From Anaeromyxobacteraceae bacterium (GTDB lineage: Bacteria > Myxococcota > Myxococcia > Myxococcales > Anaeromyxobacteraceae): a stretch of 6,330 nucleotides of DNA. This document shows positions 1 through 6,330 of this stretch, in pieces. The notes under the pieces are model-generated. The model saw only the letters and a program-made list of their open reading frames with translations, did no database searches and was not told where the DNA came from. How positions within the stretch are numbered: position 1 is the stretch's first letter; each line of letters starts with the position of its first letter. The DNA lies in contig DAIEMM010000352.1 in NCBI GenBank assembly GCA_027349605.1, positions 1-6,330 of the forward strand, in the 5' to 3' direction. The position numbers and the translations under genes are program-made.

Positions 1-68
1 AGGTGCCGCTCGACGAGGGGCTCCGGAGGACCCTCGAGTGGTTCCGGGCCCGGCGGCAGATGCCCTGA
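1..68 (+). CDS. C-terminal end of a probable NAD-dependent sugar epimerase/dehydratase (5' partial)
   Basis: An open frame enters from the left edge (first complete codon at base 3) and ends at TGA 66-68. The visible tail reads VPLDEGLRRTLEWFR followed by a basic end. The pattern 'PLxEGLRRTxEWFR' is typical of the last helix of extended short-chain dehydrogenases such as UDP-glucose 4-epimerase and UDP-glucuronate decarboxylase, which interconvert nucleotide sugars for envelope polysaccharides. The stop is immediately followed by the reverse-strand stop of mtgA, so the two genes converge with no spacer. Only 21 residues are visible and no catalytic or cofactor residue is included, so the family call is an inference from the tail and the exact substrate cannot be given. 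Confidence 0.5.
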   Translation, partial: VPLDEGLRRTLEWFRARRQMP

Positions 69-920
69 TCACCCGTCCTCGGGCGGCTCCTCGTCCGTGT
101 CGGAGGGGAGGGTGGGCGGGGCCGAGAGGAGGCGCTCCAGCTCGGAGCGAGCCGCCGCCGCGTCGTCCGCGGGCACCGTCCCGTTCCGCTCGAGCAGGCC
201 GAGGAGCCGGCGCGCCTTGCGGGCCAGCCAGCGGGGGGCCGGAGCCAGTGCCGCGCGGCGCGGGGCGGGCAGCATGGCCGCCAGCACGCAGGCCTGGGCC
301 GCCGTGAGGTCGCGCGCGCTCGTCCCGAACCAGTGGCGGGCGGCAGCCTCGGCCCCGAAGACGCCGTTTCCCCACTCGGCCACGTCCAGGTAGAGGGTGA
401 GGATCCGCCGCTTGGGGAGGGAGCGCTCCGGCTTCACTGCGAGCAAGGCCTCCCGCGCCTTGCGCAGGTAGCTCCGCTCGGTGCCCAGCCAGAGGTTCTT
501 GGCGAGCTGCTGGGTGATGGTCGAGGCGCCGCGGACGGTGCGCCCGGCCTTCCAGTTCTGCTCGGCGGCGTTCCGGATCTCGTCCCAGTCGAAGCCGGCG
601 TGGCCGAAGAAGGAGGCGTCCTCGGAGGCGACGACGGCGCGCACGAGGCGCGGCGAGATGCGGTCGATCGAGACCGGCCGGTAGTCCACCCGGTAGGCCT
701 TCCCCGATCGGGCCGCCTCGGCGCGCCGCTGCTGCATGAGGGCCGTGGAGGCGGGAGCCCGGGTGGCGAACTGCGCGGGGTCGGGCAGGGAACGCCAGAG
801 GAGAAAGGAGCCCAGGGCGGCGAGGGCGACGACCGCCAGGGCGACCCCCAACAGGCGCACCGAACGTCCCGTCCGGGGCGCGCGCGCGGGGTCGGTTCCC
901 TTTCGCCTCGACCGGGCCAC
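69..920 (-). CDS. mtgA: Monofunctional biosynthetic peptidoglycan transglycosylase (MtgA)
   Basis: This is a GT51-family enzyme that polymerises lipid II into glycan strands at the outer face of the inner membrane, without a transpeptidase domain. From GTG 920 the protein has 283 residues (E. coli MtgA is about 242). It has a basic cytoplasmic start, one membrane segment at about 23-42, then the GT51 motifs: EDASFFGHAGFD at 100-111 with the catalytic Glu100, GASTITQQ at 131-138, RKAREALLA at 153-161, and ILTLYLD followed by the MtgA-like AEWGNGVFGAEAA. The C-terminal ~30 residues are Ala/Pro/acidic and look dispensable. The frame stays open to an ATG at 1031, but that would overlap the divergent superoxide dismutase start and add residues unlike MtgA. 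GTG 920 has an AGGGA five bases upstream, so I chose it. GTG 935 is an alternative without a ribosome site. Confidence 0.9.
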   Translation of the reverse strand: MARSRRKGTDPARAPRTGRSVRLLGVALAVVALAALGSFLLWRSLPDPAQFATRAPASTALMQQRRAEAARSGKAYRVDYRPVSIDRISPRLVRAVVASEDASFFGHAGFDWDEIRNAAEQNWKAGRTVRGASTITQQLAKNLWLGTERSYLRKAREALLAVKPERSLPKRRILTLYLDVAEWGNGVFGAEAAARHWFGTSARDLTAAQACVLAAMLPAPRRAALAPAPRWLARKARRLLGLLERNGTVPADDAAAARSELERLLSAPPTLPSDTDEEPPEDG

Positions 921-930
921 GCGCTTCCCT
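921..930 (-). promoter_or_regulatory. Ribosome binding site deciding the mtgA start
   Basis: On the reverse strand AGGGA lies at 930-926, five bases before GTG 920-918. The other upstream in-frame GTG (935) has only a pyrimidine-rich stretch in front of it. This favours the short start and leaves about 100 bases of divergent leader between mtgA and the superoxide dismutase gene. Confidence 0.5.
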
Positions 931-1020
931 ACCACAAGGGCGAGCGGACCGGGGACGCGGGGATTACAAGCCCGGAAACTCCCAGACGAGCGGCACGCGG
1001 TGCCGCGGAGGACGAACGAC

Positions 1021-1623
1021 ATGAGCCTCAAGCTCTACAAGCCCCAGGACTTCTCGAAGGTGCGCGGCCTCGCCGGAATCTCCAACGACCAGATCGAGGA
1101 GCACCTCAAGCTCTACGAGGGCTACGTGAAGCGCACCAACGCGCTCACCGAGAAGCTCGAGGGCCTCGCCAAGGAGGGCAAGGCGTCCGGCGCCGACCCG
1201 GTCTACGCCGAGCTGACCCGCCGGCTGGGCTTCGAGTACGACGGCGTCATCAACCACGAGTACTACTTCGGGAACCTCACTGCGGGTGCACAGGCCGAGC
1301 CGCCGGCCGGCTCCCGGCTGGCCAAGGCCGTGGAGGCGTCCTTCGGGAGCCTGTCCACCTGGCTGGCCGACTTCCGCGCCATCGCCACCATGCCGGGGAT
1401 CGGCTGGGCCATGACCTTCCAGGACCCGTCCACGGGCTGGCTCTCCAACCACTTCGTGACCCTCCACGAGAACGGGGTGCCGGTGGGCTTCCGTCCCATC
1501 CTGGTGCTGGACGGCTGGGAGCACGCCTTCATGCGCGACTACAAGGCCTTCGAGCGCGCCAAGTACGTCGAGGCCTTCTTCAAGAACGTCGACTGGGCGG
1601 CCGTCGAGAGCCGGCTGAAGTAG
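1021..1623 (+). CDS. Fe/Mn-family superoxide dismutase
   Basis: This cytoplasmic enzyme converts superoxide to hydrogen peroxide and oxygen; no signal peptide is seen. The 200-residue length fits the family. The four expected metal ligands can be placed: His28 (in IEEHLKLYEGYV), His79 (in GVINHEYYFGNL), and Asp164 and His168 in the signature DGWEHAF. The gateway tyrosine is likely Tyr35. The usual N-terminal HxxxHH pattern is reduced to a single His, which I associate with a divergent subfamily using the HxxLYxGYV form. His149 lies 15 residues before Asp164, where Mycobacterium tuberculosis iron SOD has a second-shell His and E. coli MnSOD has Gln, so iron or flexible metal use is possible. 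The ATG is preceded by GGAGG at 1007-1011 (nine bases). The gene diverges from mtgA, is 78 bases upstream of mutY on the same strand, and ends in TAG. I leave the symbol open because sodA or sodB depends on the metal. Confidence 0.9.
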   Translation: MSLKLYKPQDFSKVRGLAGISNDQIEEHLKLYEGYVKRTNALTEKLEGLAKEGKASGADPVYAELTRRLGFEYDGVINHEYYFGNLTAGAQAEPPAGSRLAKAVEASFGSLSTWLADFRAIATMPGIGWAMTFQDPSTGWLSNHFVTLHENGVPVGFRPILVLDGWEHAFMRDYKAFERAKYVEAFFKNVDWAAVESRLK

Positions 1624-1701
1624 TCCGTCTCCGCCGCCTTCCGCGCGCCCGCGCCGCCTCGCCCGCAGGGCGGGACGCCGCGGGCGCCGCTTCTTCCCCG
1701 A

Positions 1702-2871
1702 GTGGCAGAGCGCGATTCCCTCCCGTCCCCGGCCCGGCGCCGCGCCCTGCGCAGGCGCCTGCTCGCCTGGTGGGACGCCGGCCACCGGGATCTCCCCTGG
1801 CGATTTCCGCAGCGTGCCGCCGATCCGTACCGGGTCTGGCTGGCGGAGGTGATGCTGCAGCAGACGCGGGTGGAGGCGGTGGTTCCCCACTACCGGCGCT
1901 TCCTGGCGCGCTGGCCCACCCTGGACTCGCTGGCGCGGGCCGACGACGCCGAGGTGCTCGCCGCATGGAGCGGGCTCGGGTACTACGCCCGGTGCCGGAA
2001 CCTGCTGGCCGCGGCGCGTGCCGCGCTCGGGCGTCACGGGGGGCTCCCCGCGTCCCTGGCCGGGCTGCGCGCGCTCCCGGGACTCGGCCCTTACACCGCG
2101 GGTGCAGTGGCCAGCATCGCGTTCGCCATCCCGGCCCCGGCCGTGGACGGGAACGTGGCCCGGGTGCTTTCGCGCCTCTTCCTGGTGCCCGGGGACCCAC
2201 GGTCACCCAAAGTGAAGGCACGCCTGGCGGCCCTGGCGGCCGCGCTGGTCGATCCGGTCCGCCCCGGCGACCTGAACCAGGCGCTGATGGAGCTGGGGGC
2301 GGGTGCATGCCGCCCGCGCCGCCCGCAGTGCGCGCGGTGTCCGGTGGCCCCCGGGTGCGCCGCGCGCGAGGAGGGGCGGGTCGAGGCGTTCCCCGCCCGC
2401 GTCCCCCGGCGGAAGCCCGTACGGATGGTGATTGCGGTGGTGCGGGTGGAGCGGGGAGGGCGCCTGCTCCTGCGCCGGGCGCCCGCGGGAGGGCTCTTCC
2501 CGGGGATGTGGGGATTGCCCGGGCTCGTCGTCCCCGAGGGGGAGGACCCAGCCGGGTACCTGCGCCGCCGGGCCGAGGCCGGCCTGGGGCTGCGCCTCTC
2601 GGTCGGGAGGGAGATCGCCTCCCTGACCCGGGTGCTGACCCACCGCCGCCTCGAGTTCCGCATCCACGCCGGGAAGCTCCTCGGAGCCCCCCCGAAGGGC
2701 ACGGACGGGTGGGGCTTTACATCGGAGGCCGACGCGAGTAGGTTGCCCGCCACTTCGGCGATGCACCGTGTCATCGAAGCCTCCGGCGGGTGGTTCACCG
2801 CCTCGCGGAGGGACCGTGACACGAAAAAGGGTTCCGAAGACAAGCAGAAGGCCTTGACTCGACGAGGCTGA
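1702..2871 (+). CDS. mutY: Adenine DNA glycosylase (A/G-specific, MutY)
   Basis: MutY removes adenine mispaired with 8-oxoguanine and so prevents G:C to T:A mutations. The 389-residue product has the full layout: N-terminal glycosylase with catalytic Glu49 in WLAEVMLQQT, the helix-hairpin-helix LPGLGPYTAGAV (125-136) with Tyr131, catalytic Asp149 in VDGNVARVL, and a [4Fe-4S] cluster C203-x6-C210-x2-C213-x5-C219. A Nudix-like 8-oxoguanine-reading domain follows from about 240 to 365, with LTH at 312-314 where the family has FTH or FSH. The last ~20 residues are charged and basic and extend past the domain; their codons carry the -35 box of the next operon. GTG 1702 is the only start candidate after the in-frame stop of the superoxide dismutase gene (1621-1623), which lies in the same frame, and no convincing Shine-Dalgarno precedes it. 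Co-transcription with the dismutase gene is plausible because both counter oxidative damage, but this is not shown. Confidence 0.95.
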   Translation: MAERDSLPSPARRRALRRRLLAWWDAGHRDLPWRFPQRAADPYRVWLAEVMLQQTRVEAVVPHYRRFLARWPTLDSLARADDAEVLAAWSGLGYYARCRNLLAAARAALGRHGGLPASLAGLRALPGLGPYTAGAVASIAFAIPAPAVDGNVARVLSRLFLVPGDPRSPKVKARLAALAAALVDPVRPGDLNQALMELGAGACRPRRPQCARCPVAPGCAAREEGRVEAFPARVPRRKPVRMVIAVVRVERGGRLLLRRAPAGGLFPGMWGLPGLVVPEGEDPAGYLRRRAEAGLGLRLSVGREIASLTRVLTHRRLEFRIHAGKLLGAPPKGTDGWGFTSEADASRLPATSAMHRVIEASGGWFTASRRDRDTKKGSEDKQKALTRRG

Positions 2872-2881
2872 ACCGTATAAT
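2854..2881 (+). promoter_or_regulatory. Sigma-70 type promoter of the str operon (rpsL promoter)
   Basis: TTGACT (2854-2859, five of six to the -35 consensus) and TATAAT (2876-2881, a perfect -10) are separated by 16 bases. Transcription should start near 2887-2889, about 72 bases before rpsL. The -35 box lies within the final codons of mutY and most of the spacer runs through its stop. A short A-run at 2823-2828 lies near -60 and could help, but that is weak. In this GC-rich sequence such an AT-rich match, placed just upstream of a highly expressed operon, is unlikely to be chance. Confidence 0.85.
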
Positions 2882-2912
2882 TCGCGCCCTTTTTGACGAT
2901 GCAAGCCGTCGC

Positions 2913-2940
2913 AGGTGCACCGGGTTCGCCCGGTGCGCTT
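2913..2940 (+). promoter_or_regulatory. Strong hairpin in the rpsL 5' leader
   Basis: A perfect 8-bp GC-rich stem, GCACCGGG (2917-2924) with CCCGGTGC (2929-2936), closes a TTCG loop. It extends outward through G-U, G-C, G-U and A-U pairs to 2913/2940. It lies between the predicted transcription start and the rpsL start codon, and the likely ribosome site AGGAAAG (2942-2948) starts two bases after it. No T-run follows, so it is not a simple intrinsic terminator. A role in mRNA stability or ribosomal-protein feedback is inference. Confidence 0.6.
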
Positions 2941-2959
2941 CAGGAAAGAACCGGATCGA

Positions 2960-3331
2960 ATGCCGACGATCAGCCAGCTGGTCCGCAAGGGCCGCGAGAA
3001 GCTCAAGACCAAGAGGAAGGCTCCCGCGCTCGTGGAGTCTCCCCAGAAGCGCGGCGTGGCCACGCGCGTGTACACCACCACCCCGAAGAAGCCGAACTCG
3101 GCCCTTCGCAAGGTGGCGCGCGTCCGCCTCACCAACGGCTTCGAGGTCACGAGCTACATCCCCGGCGTCGGGCACAATCTCCAGGAGCACTCGGTCGTGC
3201 TCATCCGCGGGGGCCGCGTGAAGGACCTCCCCGGCGTCCGCTACCACATCATCCGCGGGACCCTCGACGCCGTCGGCGTCCAGGGCCGCAAGCAGAGCCG
3301 CTCGAAGTACGGCGCCAAGCGCCCGAGCTAG
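2960..3331 (+). CDS. rpsL: 30S ribosomal protein S12
   Basis: S12 sits at the decoding centre of the small subunit and governs tRNA selection accuracy. The 123-residue product is normal length and carries the signatures QKRGVATRVYTTTPKKPNSALRK (28-51, spanning the streptomycin-sensitive loop) and GHNLQEHSVVLIRGGRVKDLPG (71-92). Lys43 and Lys88 (numbered with Met; Lys42 and Lys87 in the classic numbering) are wild type, so no classic streptomycin-resistance change is seen. Asp89, the residue methylthiolated by RimO in many bacteria, is present. A GTG at 2915 would add 15 residues but lies inside the leader hairpin, and S12 proteins begin MPTISQLVRKG, so ATG 2960 is the start. AGGAAAG at 2942-2948 is the likely but slightly distant ribosome site. 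It is the first gene of the str operon; its TAG stop is 12 bases before rpsG and in the same frame. Confidence 0.98.
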   Translation: MPTISQLVRKGREKLKTKRKAPALVESPQKRGVATRVYTTTPKKPNSALRKVARVRLTNGFEVTSYIPGVGHNLQEHSVVLIRGGRVKDLPGVRYHIIRGTLDAVGVQGRKQSRSKYGAKRPS

Positions 3332-3343
3332 GTCGAGGATCCG

Positions 3344-3814
3344 ATGCCCCGTCGTCGCGTGGTCGAGAAGCGAAAGATCCTGCCCGATCCCAAGTTCTAG
3401 GACCGGACCGTGGCCAAGTTCATCAACAACCTCATGCGCCAGGGCAAGAAGTCCACCGGCGAGAAGATCATCTACGGCGCGTTCGCCGTGGTCGAGAATC
3501 GCCTCAAGGACGACCCCCTCAAGGTCTTCAAGAAGGCCCTCGACAACGTGAAGCCGGTCGTCGAGGTGAAGTCCCGCCGCGTGGGCGGCGCGACGTACCA
3601 GGTCCCGGTGGAGGTCCGCCAGGACCGCCGCACGGCCCTGGCCATGCGCTGGCTCATCGAGTATTCCTCGGCGCGCGGCGAGAAGACGATGGTCGAGAAG
3701 CTGGCCGGCGAGATCCTCGACGCCGCCAACAACCGCGGGAACGCGGTGAAGAAGCGCGAGGACACGCACAAGATGGCGGAAGCGAACAAGGCGTTCGCGC
3801 ACTACCGCTGGTAG
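3344..3814 (+). CDS. rpsG: 30S ribosomal protein S7, interrupted by an in-frame TAG at codon 19
   Basis: S7 nucleates assembly of the 30S head, contacts the E-site tRNA and, in E. coli, represses its own operon. From ATG 3344 to TAG 3812-3814 there are 156 codons, the standard S7 length, and the product aligns gap-free with E. coli S7 as I recall it. It starts MPRRRVVEKRKILPDPKF and later shows VEVKSRRVGGATYQVPVEVR (73-92), ALAMRW (98-103) and the canonical end KKREDTHKMAEANKAFAHYRW (136-156). Codon 19 (3398-3400) is TAG where E. coli has Gly. Because the frame is intact on both sides, this is a substitution or a recoded codon, not an indel. ATG 3344 has GAGG at 3335-3338, five bases away. 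If the TAG stops translation, the only long product would begin at GTG 3410 (134 residues) and lack the conserved basic N-terminal arm that binds 16S rRNA. The protein is essential, so error, suppression or restart must be considered. Confidence 0.9.
3398..3400 (+). other. In-frame amber (TAG) codon within rpsG
   Basis: TAG occupies codon 19 of rpsG, between TTC (Phe18) and GAC (Asp20), in a family-typical PDPKF-x-D context. A single base change from CAG, AAG, GAG, TGG, TCG, TTG, TAC or TAT would give it; a glycine codon would need at least two changes (TGA, by contrast, is one change from GGA). I see no strong hairpin just downstream that would mark a recoding element. Confidence 0.95.
3399..3412 (+). 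promoter_or_regulatory. Possible internal restart site in rpsG (AGGA plus GTG)
   Basis: AGGA at 3399-3402 overlaps the last two bases of the amber codon and is seven bases before GTG 3410-3412, which is codon 23 in the S7 frame. A ribosome ending at the TAG could in principle restart here and make a 134-residue S7 lacking the first 22 residues. A gene finder would probably report this start. Real use is uncertain, because S7 proteins normally keep the N-terminal arm. Confidence 0.35.
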
Positions 3815-3968
3815 GTCGGGAGGAGAATCGAGGATCGAAGAGGCCGACTCGGTCGGCTGGGTCCGAGGGACCCGGGAGCTCTTTGACAGCTCGGTCAGGT
3901 GGACACGTCGCACGGCGACGTACGGTTTTGCGCACCAAACGGTTCGAACGGTTCGAAGGATAGAGACA
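3815..3968 (+). promoter_or_regulatory. Structured rpsG-fusA intercistronic region
   Basis: This 154-base spacer begins purine-rich (3818-3843) and then holds four back-to-back inverted repeats: GCCGAC/GTCGGC at 3843-3848 and 3852-3857; GGGTCC/GGACCC at 3859-3864 and 3868-3873; GAGCT/AGCTC at 3876-3880 and 3888-3892; and ACGTCGC/GCGACGT at 3905-3911 and 3915-3921. Three of the loops are three bases. Only a short TTTT (3926-3929) follows the last one, so a terminator is not supported, though attenuation is possible. In E. coli the corresponding gap is short and the S7 regulatory site is upstream of rpsG, so this is a candidate feedback or mRNA-processing element by inference. Confidence 0.5.
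3939..3956 (+). repeat. Tandem 9-base repeat upstream of fusA
   Basis: ACGGTTCGA occurs twice head to tail (3939-3947 and 3948-3956), immediately before the fusA ribosome site AAGGA (3956-3960, eight bases before ATG). The junction makes the palindrome GTTCGAAC (3942-3949). A looser third copy, ACGGTTTTG, lies at 3922-3930. It may be a small duplication or a protein- or RNA-binding site; function unknown. Confidence 0.6.
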
Positions 3969-6062
<2,094 letters not shown>

Positions 6063-6090
6063 TCCGGCGCGCAACCACGGAGGAGAGCAC

Positions 6091-6330
6091 ATGGCCAAGG
6101 AAAAGTTCGATCGCAGCAAGCCCCACGTGAACGTCGGCACGATCGGCCACGTGGACCACGGCAAGACCACGCTGACCGCGGCCATCACCAAGGTCGCCGC
6201 CCAGCAGGGCATGGCTGCCTTCATGGCGTACGACCAGATCGACAAGGCGCCGGAGGAGAAGGCTCGCGGAATCACCATCGCGACCGCCCACGTCGAGTAC
6301 CAGACCAAGAACCGGCACTACGCCCACGTC
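6091..6330 (+). CDS. tuf: Elongation factor Tu, N-terminal part (3' cut by window end)
   Basis: EF-Tu carries aminoacyl-tRNA to the ribosomal A site as a GTP complex. The visible 80 codons begin MAKEKFDRSKPHVNVGTIGH and include the P-loop GHVDHGKT (19-26) and the switch I motif KARGITIAT (58-66) with Thr62. The sequence stops at HYAHV, just before the expected DCPGH motif. GGAGG at 6079-6083, seven bases before ATG 6091, is a strong ribosome site. The gap after fusA is 28 bases with no terminator, so co-transcription in the str operon is expected. Many genomes have two tuf genes, so tufA or tufB cannot be assigned here. The rest of the gene (about 315 codons) lies outside the window. Confidence 0.98.
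   Translation, partial: MAKEKFDRSKPHVNVGTIGHVDHGKTTLTAAITKVAAQQGMAAFMAYDQIDKAPEEKARGITIATAHVEYQTKNRHYAHV

Noticed and set aside
921..1020. Promoters in the mtgA/dismutase divergent region (reverse TGTAAT at 968-963; forward TACAAG at 965-970)
   Set aside because: Neither has a recognisable -35 at proper spacing, so only the general location of promoters can be inferred.
1658..1686. GC-rich hairpins after the dismutase gene (CGCCC/GGGCG at 1660-1672; CGCC/GGCG at 1676-1686) as a terminator
   Set aside because: Only a broken TTCTT follows, and short GC stems are expected by chance at this composition.
333..2741. An 802-codon plus-strand open frame running across mtgA, the dismutase and mutY
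   Set aside because: It is out of frame with three well-supported genes, is Arg/Gly/Pro/Ala-rich, and shows no domain.
2960..3331. Streptomycin-resistance substitution in S12
   Set aside because: Lys43 and Lys88 (with-Met numbering) and their surroundings are wild type.
3335..3381. Pairing of AGGATC (3336-3341, rpsG ribosome site) with GATCCT (3376-3381) as a translational switch
   Set aside because: A single 6-bp helix with a 34-base loop and no extension is too weak to claim.
3883..3926. Possible fusA promoter: TTGACA at 3883-3888, or TGGACA at 3900-3905 with TACGGT at 3921-3926
   Set aside because: The perfect -35 has no -10 at 16-18 bases. The second pair has a 15-base spacer and a weak -10. 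Both fall within the hairpin series.
2893..3963. A long frame overlapping rpsL and rpsG from TTG 2893 (ATG 2899), considered as a leader peptide
   Set aside because: It continues for 356 codons out of frame with S12 and S7, with no Shine-Dalgarno and low-complexity content; a shadow of high GC.

Overview
The window is a gene-dense piece of a GC-rich bacterial chromosome. It holds chromosomal housekeeping genes, and I see no mobile element, CRISPR array, tRNA or rRNA. A monofunctional peptidoglycan glycosyltransferase (MtgA) suggests a Gram-negative cell. The proteins look bacterial and roughly like those of Acidobacteriota or deltaproteobacterial/myxobacterial lineages, but that placement is only an impression from residue patterns.

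Layout. Bases 1-68 are the 3' end of a plus-strand gene, probably an NAD-dependent sugar epimerase/dehydratase. It meets mtgA (minus, 69-920) tail to tail with no spacer. A ~100-base divergent region (921-1020) separates mtgA from an Fe/Mn-family superoxide dismutase (1021-1623). An adenine DNA glycosylase, mutY (GTG start at 1702, stop at 2871), follows on the same strand. A near-consensus sigma-70 promoter (TTGACT, 16 bases, TATAAT; 2854-2881) has its -35 box inside the last codons of mutY. It should drive the str operon: rpsL (S12), rpsG (S7), fusA (EF-G) and the first 80 codons of tuf (EF-Tu), cut by the window edge. The first four genes concern sugar metabolism, the cell wall, oxidative defence and repair of oxidised DNA. 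The str genes supply the ribosome's decoding and assembly proteins and the two elongation GTPases.

The most striking observation is in rpsG. Its frame from ATG 3344 to the stop at 3812-3814 is 156 sense-length codons, the usual S7 length, and aligns without gaps to the E. coli S7 sequence as I recall it, but codon 19 (3398-3400) is TAG. The 18 codons before it and the 137 after it are normal S7. TAG also ends sod, rpsL, rpsG and fusA here, so wholesale recoding of UAG is unlikely. The options are a base substitution (real or a sequence error), readthrough or suppression, or restart at GTG 3410, which has an AGGA at Shine-Dalgarno distance that overlaps the TAG.

Two non-coding RNA structures also stand out. 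One is a strong GC hairpin with a TTCG loop in the rpsL leader (2913-2940). The other is a run of four consecutive hairpins plus a tandem 9-base repeat in the unusually long rpsG-fusA spacer (3815-3968). The rpsL-rpsG gap, where S7 binds its mRNA in E. coli, is only 12 bases, so translational control of this operon may be arranged differently.
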